From: Ceratodon purpureus
Taxonomy: Eukaryota; Streptophyta; Bryopsida; Pseudoditrichales; Ditrichaceae
NCBI GenBank assembly: GCA_014871385.1
Contig: CM026429.1
Location: forward strand, 17,030,751-17,094,750
Length of the DNA stretch: 64,000 bases
Direction of reading: 5' to 3'
Shown: piece after piece, positions 1 through 12,612 of the stretch
Position numbering within the stretch: the stretch's first letter is position 1
How the letters are laid out: every line of letters starts with the position of its first letter
Notes under the pieces: generated by a model
Database searches by the model: none
What the model saw: the letters and a program-made list of their open reading frames with translations, nothing else
Told to the model about the DNA's origin: nothing
Made by a program: the position numbers and the translations under genes

Positions 1-3000
1 ACATAAACCTCTGTTTTGACCGCATGGATTTGTATTTTAACAAATAATGGTATATCAAAAAAATCAAAATGAGTATTAGCAATTATATGAATCCATGTTC
101 TTTATACAACTTTTTCCACAATGCTACATTTTTAAAAAAAAATCTAAAATTTGGTGTATAAGTAACTAACATCACGATTCACGTACATCATATTAGTCCA
201 AAACCTCCAACTTGTAGAGTGCAATACATTTCCACAATAAAAATTCAAAGTCTGCTTATCCTTTTTGAAAAGGATTAAAAAAAAACAATATTTCCTACTT
301 CAAACTCTATAATCTTGTGATCTACTTGGTCAAATTTATTGAATTCTTTTGTGCATAATCCCTTAAAAGTCTTGAAATAGATCGTATTATTAAAAATGCA
401 TATAATTCTATGATTTTGGTTTGTTCACTCCTAGTTTGGAGATGACCGTTTTTTTGAGTGTTTTTGGTGAGAATTGGTCACGGCCAATTAGGGGTTAGTT
501 AAAAAAAATTCATTTCTATTTTCATTTTTTATTTTTACTTATTTTAAATAAAAAACATAGGTCCTTTGTCAGGCTCTATGGCTGTTACACTGCCATGTTT
601 GTACACTTATCATACAAACTGTGCAAGATCACTGATGCTTTCTGATCAAACCCCAAAGTTCCTCATCGAAACTCGCTAAAGGTGTGATTCTCGGTTAAGC
701 AAGGGCCAACAGTTACCAAGCTTCTGATATGAGTATCAAAACTTTTCTAAAGCAGCCAATCCTAATTACGCTAAAGATTGAGTGGACATTTGGAATAATG
801 TATTAAATCTGGTGCGTAATCATTTAATATACATCATTTAATATACAATAATTAGAGCCGGCGCTTTACACCAACTGTATCCATGTCGACGACCAATAAC
901 TTATCGAGACGATTGTCGACGTCGTTGAATGTTACAACTCCTGTGTATTGAATATATGTACTAGAATCTAGATCAACAGTGGTGGCAGTTTTACTTAAGT
1001 ATAATATATTAGATATAGGTTGGTACAGCTAATTAGCTGATCAGTTGATGCAAGCAACTGTGCCAATTCAGAGCCATCACTCAGCGCAGACAATGGACAT
1101 AAATTTATAATGGAGAAGACTGGCTCGAAAACCGGCCCAGAAGAGGATACGAAGAAAATAATATGTAATTTAGATGTGCCCATTGCCCAGTCATGACACA
1201 ACTTACTGGTCATGAATTATATTGCAGTATTAATCTACCAAGGTGAAGCCCAAACCTGTAGTACTGTACTGTACAGAGTCTGGGGATTAGCAATTTAGCA
1301 GTGGTTAAGATAATGGACAGTCAGACGTCGAGTGACCGGGAAAGGCGGCAGGGGCGGCAGCATTGAAACGGAAGCAATCCAAGTACCGAGAGGACCGTGT
1401 CCTCCACGCTTGAATAAGTTATCACCCTCGGTGATCGGGAGTCGGGACCTTGGACTCGATCTGCCTGCAGCTGGTTTATATACTCGTATTACAGAAGAGT
1501 TATTTCAGCCGAAGAATCAATTCTGGATATTTGACGCCTACAGCGTTACAACGAGTACGGTTTGGGTGACTTGGTAGCTTCAGAATACTAGTGTCCATGC
1601 GATAAGCAACCGCAGATATTAAGTAGCAAGCTCTGAATCATGTGACATCCATGTGATGGCAAAGTACGTCGACTAGTCTCCACAGTCGTTCGGATCACGA
1701 GAAATTGGTGGATCGCCGATCCAACAGGCTTTAACAATCCTACGTTTGGTGCTCATGTCCGATCGTCTGCAGACGCGCATGCATCTAGCTTACACACTAC
1801 TAGCAACCATGTCGTTTTTCACTTACTATATCAAGCAATTTCGAAGTTGATGAGTCAATAGAGTCACAAAAAGACAAGAAATGTGACCTTTTCCACCTTC
1901 TCCGTGAGTGAAGAGCGACACTTTCTCAGTGAAAAACGACAGGTCTGCTTGTAGTGACATAGTCACATGTATGCAACATCGATCTACACAACATATCTGA
2001 TACAAGGACTAAGCCAGGAAAGAAAAAACCTAGAGAGAGTGAACGAGTACTGGCATCTGGGTGATATAACTAGGCCGACTTCCTAGGCACCGTAACGAGG
2101 TATTCACAGTGTGATTAACTTGCAATCACTGCCACGTTCTCCTCAACCATACTTGGCAACACAGGCTGTGGGCGATTTAGACATTTACTTCACTGTAATG
2201 CTATATTCTCAACGGAGTTTAGACAAGAATCGCGAATAAAAGAGAACTAAAGACGTTCAAGTTACTCCTCCTCACACAGATTTTGATGCTCTGCGCAGAC
2301 TTGGTTCACTGATTCGTACCCCGTGACCTTCCCGCGGAGCCCCAAGCTGATTCGGTTCACTGCTTCGAGCATCTGCGTCATTTCTTCAGAAATTCATGCC
2401 GCCGCGTGTTTGGACCGGCACAAGTATGTAGAAGCCAGGAAACGGGTGAAGCAACTACTGGAATTGAGGCGGCTGATCGACTCGATCACCAGTCTCTCTA
2501 GAACCTTCGGAGCAGAGAGCCGTCGCAAGTTGCAACATCGAGTATAAAATCTGGCAAGGTGTGGTTAATTCGTGCTGCCGCAGTCACGAAGTGATGGACC
2601 TCTGAACCCTTCAGACTCACCTGCCGTCGCTCTGTAACCTGCCACGTCACAGCTCTGGATTACAATATCTTTTGGGTTTACCAAGCGGTCAGTTTTGCTT
2701 CAACAGTGTTTTTTGGGTCTGAAACTTATTTGATTCGCACCGTACCCTTCGTGCCGGCTCTTGAGCTCAGGAAGCACCGGGCTCTTTGAAGTTGTATTTG
2801 CAAGAGGTTTGGTGTGGGATTGGTTTTTGGCGGAGAGAGAGAGGGAGAGAGAGAGAGAGAGAGTTGGATCTAGGACGAGATTTGGAGCATGGCGTGTGAG
2901 ATTTGAAGGGAGTGGCCTTCAATATGCCCACTGACTTGATGCACCTATGCTCTGATTGGGAGACTCACTTCTGCAGGAGCGACGAGACTAGTTCGTGCGC

Positions 3001-3200
3001 CGGAATGTTCACAAAGCTTCGACGGCGAAATCCAGGGTTAGGAAATATTCACGAGATTTGTAGAGTGGGTTGCAGTTTACGGATTTTGATTCCGGACGAG
3101 CCGTTACTCGACCGACCCGGCTCGGTGGTCAGTGAACGTAGTGCACGACTATCAAGGAAAGAGTTGTTGAACTGTTTGTTTATTAGAACGTAGAAGCGGC
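1..3200. other. Non-coding leader region upstream of the TIR/F-box gene
   Basis: I find no credible gene. The first 1 kb is AT-rich. From about 1300 to 3400 the base composition is more balanced and open frames are short and unrelated to anything I know. A GA-rich microsatellite lies at about 2833-2865, a common feature of plant promoters and 5' leaders. The stretch may hold the promoter and a 5' UTR exon of the plus-strand gene that follows. Confidence 0.5.
2833..2865 (+). repeat. (GA)n microsatellite
   Basis: Interrupted run of GAGA dinucleotides with one extra G, visible directly. GAGA tracts of this kind are frequent in plant core promoters and 5' UTRs; here it lies 1.3 kb upstream of the first TIR-gene coding exon. 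Confidence 0.85.
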
Positions 3201-4183
3201 CATGGAGATGAGTGATGTGGTTAAGCCTGTAAGCTTCTTTCCCCTTAACCTTGTTTTGACGGAGTCTGGACAACGTCCCTAGAGTTTGAAGCAATGATTG
3301 AGTATGATTGGGGTTTCAAAGCAGCTTTTGGGGTTACATGCTCTTGCTCGCAGAGAGTTATTTTCTTGTTCTCGTTCTTGTCTGTTGTTGCAAACCTTCT
3401 GTGATCCTCTTGCTGCGTAGTCGAGATCTTCATTTTTGGTTTCTGTGTATGTGCAAAACTTGGGGGTTAGTCGTCCAGAGAGTATGTAGAATGACTCATT
3501 TCCGCTCGATGTGCACTTATGAACCTGTCAAAGTATTGGAGCTTGCCTTCGAACATAGTCCATTTAGAGTATTCTAAACCCTACTCGGTCCACCTACATG
3601 GAATTTTGAGTATGAAACGGCAGTACTCCGATCGAGCCTCTACAGGTTCTCAGGAAAATAGTATTCTGAGACAGTAGATGGGGATTCATTATGAATAGTA
3701 GGAATCGTTCACGATGAAGTCTGCCATAGCGCCAAAATGATTAACTGGCAATTTTTGGGCGCCAACCAGCAGATTCCGATGCTGTAGCCTGCACAATGGA
3801 CTTGTGCATGCCGCACGTCTATTTCCCTTGGGTTCTTTTAATTCAAAAACTTGAGCCCAGAATTTGTCTGTAATTAGTACTGTAGCTCGTACCGACAGTT
3901 TATTTACCGACAATTTTTTGGGTTTTCAGAGCACCCTGCTTCTTCTCCATAGTTGTTGTGAGCTCGATTAGAGACTTTGCTGTCCTCGAAGCTTTGTGCG
4001 TTTTCACCTAAAATCCAACTGGTGTGGTCCTTGCTTTTACTGCGGATTATGTATGGTCGTTAGTAATATAGGTCACCGTCACTGTGTAATATATATTCAC
4101 GGCATTCAACGTCACCGTTGATTTTAATATTCTTTGAGGAAGAGCTTCGTCCACACTCCCTGGATTGATAACACAGTTTTGAA

Positions 4184-7100
4184 ATGTTGAGTCGCGAACA
4201 GATTGCGTCCCCGCTTGTTTCATCCTCGCCCGCGGATCCACCGGTTTCTGACCCGATGGCGACCTCATGTGAGGAAGATGATCAAAACAGTGTGACCAGG
4301 TTTGCCAACTTGCTATTACTCGGAGTTTAAGATATTTGTGCAATTTGCAAGGATGCACCAACTTTTTGAATACATGATTCTTGAATTTCTTTTTCCGCTT
4401 TCAAGCTCGACAAGCTTCCGTTCTGAATCGATCATGTGATTTTGCCCTTGATCTAGTGGGCATTCTTCTAAATATTATTTTGATTCGTTGGTTGACGTTG
4501 CAGTTCTCCGAATCTGGAAGCCAAGCCTGAAATATTCCTTAGTCACAGTGGGGCTCAGAAACCTTTTGTTGAGCAGCTGTGCATTGATCTGGAAAGACAC
4601 AACCACTTCCCTTTCTTTGATCAGCGGGACGATAGCTTGTCCAAAGGGAAGAAGTTCGCACCTCTCATCTCTGACGCTGCCAAAGAATGTAAGGTAGCTG
4701 TGGTGGTTCTGTCAAGAGAATACCTTACTTCCACATGGCCGATGCTGGAGTTGGTCGCGTTTGTGCGCGCAAAGAGATCTGAGAACAAGAGCTTGGAGTT
4801 GCTCCCCCTTTTCTACAAGGCATCGGTTGCCGATCTCAGCGAGGAGTCAATCAAGAATGAGTGGAGACCTAGATGGATGGGCCTTGTTCGATCTGAGAGA
4901 GGAGACAACGTGGAGGAGTGGGCTGCAGCGGTTCGAGAAATTCGTGCTGTTAATGGCCTCAATTTTGAGCACTTTGGGAAGTCGGAAATGAAGTACAGAG
5001 AGGAGATTGTAAAACAGATTCTCAAGCTTGTACCTTCAGATCTACTCTTCGACACTTCCAAGATATCTGATTGTGACCGAACATGGGAGGTAAGTCCATA
5101 AGAGGGTTCGAAGTATGCCTGGGCTCTAGAACGGTAATATACGAGACCGTAGTTGATGCTCACGATAATGTATCGTAATGATATTGACCGAATGTAATTA
5201 TTGTCGGAATGTAACTGACCGCAATTTGTGAACCTTAACAAGACCCAATCCAAAACTAGCGATCGTGAGTTATGCTTTTGATCAGTGAAACTGTTCCTGT
5301 GAAGAGGGTTTAGGGAGCAGCTTTGTCATTAAGTGGATCCCAATTATTTGTGATATTCAGGAAATATAGTTCTTTCACCCATACCTGTAATCTTGATCGG
5401 AGGGTTCTGAATTCTAACAAGGTACTAATGGTATTCTAGGGCAACCTGCCGGAGCTACCCCAATTCCTGTTAGAGGATATCTTGAATCGGCTGGAGGATG
5501 CGAAAGATATTTCTAAAGCCAAGATGGTGTGCAAAGACTGGAGGGACGCTGGCAACAAGATTCGTTCTCTACGTATAGTCTGTCTCGACGTGTACCATGA
5601 AAGAGCTAGAGAAAATAGAGTGGACCTTTCGTCTTCGAAATCAGCAGGTTCCAGCTCAGGGTCTAGTACATCAAGTTCCAGTCAAGCAGGACGTTCTGAG
5701 AATCATTTTATTTTCAAAGATCAGGTGGTAAAGATCTTGGAACCTATGTCTGAAATCGTCCAGCTTCGTATTGAAGTGGAGCCGAAGCTTCAATCCAAAA
5801 CTGTTCCTGAGGGTGAGCGACGCAGAACCGACTTCTGGCTTGTCGACCCATATTTTTTGAGACTATGGCTTCCTAAAATGGGATCGACTCTCCAACACTT
5901 GTGTATAGTGGACTATGGACAACAGGCAATCATGCGGAGATCAAGCATTATCAAGATCTTATCAAAATGCTGTGAGTATACTTTCCAATTATCTTTTCCC
6001 ATTATTTTTTGGAAAATCAAAATTTCTGGCTGATCTGTTTACTAGATATCTTCGAGAGTCGAAGGTGGTAGTTTTTTTGTTTTTGATTTCTAATGTGCCA
6101 AAGTGAATGCCAAGCTTTACTTTTGAACCGAAGCACTATGATAGTAATTATGCTCTTTATTCGCTCGATTGAGTTGTATCTTGGAGTTTCGAAATGGTTT
6201 GAGAGGCACTCAACATGCATGTTCGCTTGATCCTGAAGGGAACAATAGTAGTCACCATAGACGAGAGTATTTGTGCAAGTCATAATTTATTGAGAACTTT
6301 TGCAGGCAAATTATTGAAAACTTTGGATCTAAGGAACATGTTTATCGACACAAACGATTGTGACGAGATGAACTTGATGGCGAGTTTGACATTGCGGTGT
6401 GTTAAAGTAGTTGGTGAGGCTCTCCAACATATCAATGATAAAATGCCCAAGTTACAGACGTTAGCATTGCTTGGAGTATTTGGCGCAGAGGGAGGAAATC
6501 TTACATTCCAAGATATGAAAGTGTTGTGCCTTGGTCTTTCAACGCCAGCCAAGGAGGTTGTAATGGAGCTTCCCAAGCTTGAGAAGCTGCAATTGAAGAT
6601 GCAATGCCCAACAAAGCTCATTATCAATGCATTGAATTTGAAGTATGTTGCGTTCAACTTGGAAGTGTTGGAACCCTCCAAAGTTGACTTGAGATCTATG
6701 AGTGGATTGGACGAGCTGTTATATGGTGCGACTAGCTTCATTACACTTTCGGATCTTGTTGGGAAGAATCGACCTCACCTGAAGAAGATTTTCTTGGACA
6801 TCCCTTGCATGGCACTTGGAGAAGACGGGAGGTTTTTGGGAGTGCTAAAGGATATAGCATTGCAGCTACCAAGTTTTAGTAACTTACACCAATGTGAGAA
6901 ACTCAATGTGCTAAACATTGGCCCTGGGTTATGGCATAGCATGGAAATGCAAGTGCAAGTATTATCCTTGGAGGAGAGATGGCCTTGTATGCAGACTCTC
7001 ATACTTCATATGATCCCACATGATGTAGAGGCTGCGATTAGGGCATTGGGATTGTTGTTAAGAGCATCGGTGACATCTTTGACTATCTTCATTCATACTA

Positions 7101-7222
7101 GTAGTCCAGTGACGAGGGAACTTATGATCCCAAGAATTGAAGAGGTTGCTAGAAGGCAAAATATTGTTCCCCAAATATTGACATGGACGAAAAGTTTAGA
7201 CTTCTCTTGTTTCAGCTTTTGA
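4184..7222 (+). CDS. TIR domain - F-box - leucine-rich repeat fusion protein
   Basis: Four exons join in frame: 4184-4299, 4504-5089, 5440-5971, 6306-7222 (716 aa). Each junction has GT-AG sites, for example GAG|GTAAGT and TTCTAG|GGC between TIR and F-box. Residues about 46-225 are a TIR domain: 'EIFLSHSG' is the first strand, and 'LSREYLTSTWPMLEL' carries the conserved glutamate (about E121) used by NAD-cleaving TIRs. Residues about 235-273 read as an F-box ('LPELPQFLLEDILNRL', ending 'VCKDWR'). A Ser-rich linker follows ('SSGSSTSSSS'), then irregular leucine-rich repeats to the end ('LLKTLDLR', 'LPKLEKLQLK'). F-boxes bind SKP1 in SCF ubiquitin ligases; plant TIRs act in immunity as NADases. 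The combination is not one of the standard TIR classes (TNL, TN, TX). An alternative first exon at 3202-3228 is possible. Expression is unproven, but the phase-matched junctions argue for one gene. Confidence 0.85.
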
Positions 7223-10200
7223 AAAGTTGAATTGAGCACTTTTCAATCCTGGCAACGACCATTTTGGAACGACCATTTTGGAAGAAAGGAGAACAATTCG
7301 ACTTGTTCCAATCATACAATTTACAGGTGTGGAGTTGCAAAAGTGGTGTTTGCATCACAGAGATGTATTTATTGCAAATGTTGTCATTGCAATAAAGAAA
7401 AGCAAGGTGGAGCGTGGAGCGTGATAATTGTACGAAGATAAATTTGCCTTCGTTGCAAACCATAGTATCTACACATCTTGTGTATCATCAAGGTGAATCG
7501 GAAGTGGCCATCAACATGATTATAGATTGTAGAGCTATTGTGTTTTAAACACATTATTGCACAAGGGTATAGGCATATGGTGACTTGAGGAATTATTGTG
7601 TTTCTTGAACACACTAGTGGATAGGTTAGGAGGTCCAAGGTGGACATTCTTCATGCTCCATTTCTTGGAATATTATTTGGAAGGGAGGAAAATCGAATAG
7701 GCATTGATGAAGATATTGGCAATGGATAGGTGAGAGTAGTATCAAATTTTGAATTTTGTAACAATTTGTCACAAGAAAATATAGTAGAGGATTTATTGAT
7801 AGAAATTAGAAAGTGATGAATATATTCTACATATAATTTGTGATTATGACAAGATGATGACTTTGGTTTACAAGGTATAGTTTGACAAAGTCCACATCAC
7901 TTATGTGTGAACCATTGATGCTTTGTAAAAGATGACATCTTTGATTAGATAATGATCAATATTTAAAAGAGAATATCCTTTTATTGAAGGCTCACTTAAT
8001 AATAATGATAAATTCTTTTTATTGTGGGCATAAGCAAGCTACACTAGTACAAAAATGTTGTCATAAACTGCATTTTCAGAGGAATGTTGCATTCAAGTAC
8101 TTGTAGACTTCACTGTAGCATCTCTTTGAGGGATATAATAGAATAATTTGATTGTAGATATAGATGAGCAATAATTTTTGGGGATTTTATAAATAAACTT
8201 CTCATGGTTTGACCGTAGTGAGTAATTTATATACCAATGGTTAACTGTCACAAAGTATATTTTTATAAAAATATACTTCATTTTGTAGGTTTTAGGTTAT
8301 ATTTTTTGATGACTTCTTTGTAAGAAGTGTATATATTTATGAAGCATATTATGTGAAAACATTCTTACAATTGCAATCCAGTCAACAATCAATAAAGACA
8401 ATGGGATTATTTTAGTAGGTCCTTCAAACATAAAGGAAAAAAAACTTTTTAATGAATTTTAACTTATGCCTATACAAAACACATATAATAGTACGTGGGC
8501 TTCCTATATTTCATGCACCAAAAGCTTTTTCCTTCAAGATATCATAATTTTTCCAAAAAAATGTACTCAAAATATACTTTATTTTTGCCCAAAGTGTAGT
8601 AACCCTAGCTTGCTTTTACCCTTGTATAGTATTTAAGGAATGGATGGTTGCTTCCCAATCTCTAGAAGATGATAGGCTTGAAATGCTATGAAACTATTAA
8701 TGATGGGTATTGAAAGCAATTGCTTTAGATTTAAGAGTTGATGAAAATATCAAGTAGTTTATTATGAGATGTTTGTTGGAATTTTGGAAGTAATACCTAC
8801 TATGGAGACCTTTTGATAAAATTTTGGAGACAATACCTCAATTAGTTGAAACTTGATGATAGAATAATCAAAGCAATGAATTTCCACTGAACTTCTTTTG
8901 ACATTTATTCATTATCAACAATTCTTTTGAAAGATTGTCTACGGAAGTTTTTAACAACATTTGAAATGTTGAAGACTTAGATATATTATGCCATCTTTAA
9001 TTTTCACTTAGAATATTGCTGATAGAGACAATAACGCAGTATAATGGAGTAAATCCCACTACATCATAGTGCTACATTGTGATGTGTAAAGTTTGTAACT
9101 CTTATTGCTTAAAACTGCTTGTATGCACTCTTTCAAGATACAGTAGTACTTGTTACTTGTTTGAATGAATTCTTCACGTGCAAGAGAGTGTACAATCCAG
9201 TGATCTATCACCGGTGCAACATTTCATGATCCACTTCCACAGGCGCTCATTCTGAGTTTTAGGACAACTATCCTGGTGAGGTGTTGCTAGATCGCTCATG
9301 TAGAGTTGAAGTATACAGTGAAGGCAGACTGACGGCACACGCACGCAATCTCATTGGAATCAATCCTGATCCATTCCCATCTAGAAGCATAGGGCCACCT
9401 ATGCCATAGATTCGCATTGGTTTTTGGTGCATCTCTGGTTCCAAAACGTTTTAAGGCTTCGTGGGCCACTTCAATATCATGCAGCGGCTGTGCTAAGAGA
9501 TTGGGTGCAAGCAACACGATGGGATATGCTCGGTGGCACTGTGTAACACGTCCTGGCTCGGATAAACTCGGTCTCCCTTCTCTGTTTCAGTTGGAGATTG
9601 ATCCATGTTAGAGTTTCTCGAGGCCAAGTTTCTGCGCGTGGCATGCAGAACAGTGCCTTTACCGCTCAGACAATGTGTTCAATTGTATCAGGACAGCGTT
9701 GGGATTAGAAGCAATGCTGATGATAATGATTGCGAATTCTATAGATTCCCTAAATTCAGGATTCGAATAGTCTGTAAATTTTCGATCACTGAGCTTGGTT
9801 TTGGGTGAACACTCTCTGAAGAACCTTCCTTCGTGGGTATTTTGCAGTGACTTGCAACTTCGTACATTGACTTCATGTGACCGAATATTCTAAATTAATT
9901 TGAGATGCTACTGGGAGCGTCTCAACGCAGTGGGCCGGCAAGTAGTATTCACTATTTAAATATTGCCTCAGCATGCTCATTTCCTATGAATCTTGAATTT
10001 ATATTTCAAATTGTGGATCTGTAATGGAAGTCTAAGATCTAAGTTTTACACTGATGAATATTATGCAGACAGAACGTCAGTAGGAATAGGCAACCCCTCA
10101 ACCACTCAGTTAACTTCAAAAACACTCGTTCAAAGAAGTTAGTAAGGAGGTAAGCAGGCCATTCATGGCTCCAAATGCTCAAATAATAATTGGTGGCACA

Positions 10201-10787
10201 GTGGTGCATACTCACATGTCGAAAATATTCAGGTGCTTTTTACCCCATTCATTTCAAATGTATGCTTTCAATGTCAAATCTGATCAATGCGCTTCTACTA
10301 CTACTGGAACTTGTGCAAATTTTAAACGCGAGCAATTACGACTTGCTTTGCCCGACAGTGATTCTAACCTCCGAGTATACTATCTCGTGAGAAAAAAATC
10401 AATTTCACCTGATCAACCTCAAGGGTTGCAGCAGCATTAATTGCTGAGTGTTCACAAACACTCAATATAATTTTGCCGGAGCTACTCAGAATACAGATCA
10501 CCCGATTGCCGCTCCTCATCAACATGCTCATCCTGTGCTCATGTGCAAGACAATATTCCTAAGTCTGTGTCAACGGATATCTGCGATCATTGCAGCTTCA
10601 CCGAAGGGAACAAAGCTGAATCAGTACTTACTCATCAAAACCGTAGTTTTGTAATGTATATTAGTTCAAACTCTAAGGGGATGGTTCGACTTGAAACTAG
10701 ATGCACACTCAGCTGATTCAAGCCAGTGAAAATCAAGGGCACATGTACCTCAGTATGATTCTGTGACTATCGGTGGTCATGTCGGCC
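7223..10787. other. AT-rich intergenic DNA
   Basis: No supported gene. The first few hundred bases are probably the 3' UTR of the TIR/F-box gene. The rest is AT-rich with short open frames. A plus-strand frame at 9605-9808 and a minus-strand frame at 9296-9517 resemble nothing I know. I see no clear repeats or element ends. Confidence 0.5.
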
Positions 10788-11336
10788 TCAGAGCTTGAAA
10801 GACAGGGCCACCTTAGGTCGATTCTCGACTTGGATGACCAAATACTTATCAGATTTCAACCTCCAGCTCTCCATCGCCGTCACTTCTACAGTTCCCCCTT
10901 CACCACCATCTTGCCGTCGTTAAAGTCGTGCTAATTCGCCAGGTTTATGTGCAGCACCTTCTTCACCGGATCACCAATCCTCGTGTAGGCACCCACCTGC
11001 ACGGTTATGCCCACCTGTACCACCGGATGCTCCACACTCACCTCCACCGGCCCCATAGCCACCCTCGGCCCTGTCTGCACCTTCACCGCATTCCTGGATC
11101 CCAACCAACTTCCCAGCTGGACGGCGACATGCATCCCCCTGTGCCATATTGCGCAGCACGAGCTCCATCAAGTAGCTGGGGCACTCCTCCTGCTCAACAG
11201 GGTCAGTAATAGATGCACCACTGAATCCAAGTGTTGGCCCATCTTGTTTCCCAGATTTCACCGACACAGTAAACGGATATTGCAGCCATGATCAGAATAC
11301 CGGCCACCAGAATCACGAAGTGCACCTTGATGGCAT
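10788..11336 (-). pseudogene. Broken inverted copy of the small secreted protein gene at 12613-13191
   Basis: On the minus strand this stretch parallels the intact gene 1.3 kb away from start to stop. Shared blocks include the signal-peptide start (AIKV...LVAG), 'LVLRNMAQ', 'MGPVEVSVEHP', 'PVKKVLHINL', 'TAMESWRLKS' and the final 'LSFKL' plus stop. One base is missing right after the ATG, so the frame is lost at codon 2. More shifts follow near 11130 and 10930, and there is an in-frame stop after 'HINLAN'. It cannot encode the full protein. The divergence (many substitutions, several indels) suggests an old duplication. Confidence 0.8.
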
Positions 11337-12612
11337 GGTGATAAGTGCTGAGGGATACCGTCGGAAAACCACAATGGCAAACCTGGGGCACAGCTTGGGA
11401 TCCAGCTGCAGCTGAAGAAACGTCAGGAGCAAGTTTTGGAGTTTGGAGAAGCTTATAATTCGGCTGCAGGAAGAGGGCCAACTCATGTACTCTGCATTTT
11501 GCATTAAGTTACTAATTCCTGCTGCGCACAATTGACATGCTGGAAGGAGAACCAAGTTCTTTAAATGGATCTTCATTCAATGCACTTTGCAAACTGCCAA
11601 GGTTTGGTTCATCTGACTCTTAATCAGCTTCAGCCTGCGAGGTTGGTGCCGTTTGGTGGCTTCGGTGAATACTTAATCAGTAGCTGAGTCACTGGCTCTT
11701 AGGTGACTGCATAATGAATAATAATAATTAGTAGATGGTGGTTGAGGTCCAACAATAATATTGTTGTGTCATGTTTACCGTAACACCGTAGCAGGTTCGG
11801 TCCTTAGCAAATGAATATTTTATTTTTTTGGAAAATTAAGGTTCGTTTCTAAAAAACTGAATTTCTCAACTTTTGTTTTTTAGCAGAAAAAAACAGTAAA
11901 AATGACCTTAAATGGTTTACAAATAACAAATATTGCAAGTTTTATGATGTAAGTTTTGTGCATAATTTGCACCAAGTACTGAGCCTCCCTGCTCTGCACA
12001 GTGCACAGTGCATAGTGCATAGTGCACAGTGCAGCCATCCATCCATCCATCCATCCATCCAAATGTGTGCCTGGTCCTCCGGATTCCGCTCTAATTCGGT
12101 GGTCAAGTCCCCGACTTCCTGAAATTTGGAAACTCGGCTCTGGTAACAGATTTTTGCAGGTTAATAAATCAGCATTACATGAATAAAACTGGAAAACTTG
12201 AAGGGGCAGCCAGCATTGACTCAAAAGTCCAAATCTCATTTGGCAGTTACAGATACATAATAATGTATTATTCTTGCATATTTATTTAGCACAGTCTTGT
12301 TTACGAACCGAGGCAGCCTTAAGGTAATATTGTATCACTACTGTAGTGTACAGTACTACTGTACACACTTTGAAGTATGCTAATTCAGAAGCCTGGTCTT
12401 ATGCATCCACGGATGTCTCATTGTAAGCTTTATTAAATATAAATTATGCAGGGATCCAAAGAAAGCAGACCAGCCTCGATGACACTCATTCATATATAAA
12501 ATCTATGTCAAGGTGTTCCTTTTCCTGCATCGGAGCGAGCATTTCCAATTGCCGACGTGCACCTGCTTCTTCACCAGCTTCGTCATTGCTGTAGCTTGTC
12601 ACAGCATTCACC
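11337..12612. other. Spacer between the inverted gene copies
   Basis: Lies between the two divergently oriented copies and would contain both promoters. AT-rich, with a short TGCACAG/TGCATAG repeat at about 11996-12031 and a (CATC)n tract at about 12034-12060. No coding sequence seen. Confidence 0.5.
11996..12060 (+). repeat. Compound simple repeat: (GTGCAYAGT)n then (CATC)n
   Basis: Tandem 'gtgcacagtgcatagtgcatag' units are followed directly by six or so CATC units. Visible directly; no function suggested. Confidence 0.8.

Noticed and set aside
4813..5253. Minus-strand 146-codon frame
   Set aside because: Antisense shadow of the TIR exon.
9296..9811. Short frames on both strands
   Set aside because: No recognisable domain, no splice-compatible neighbours.
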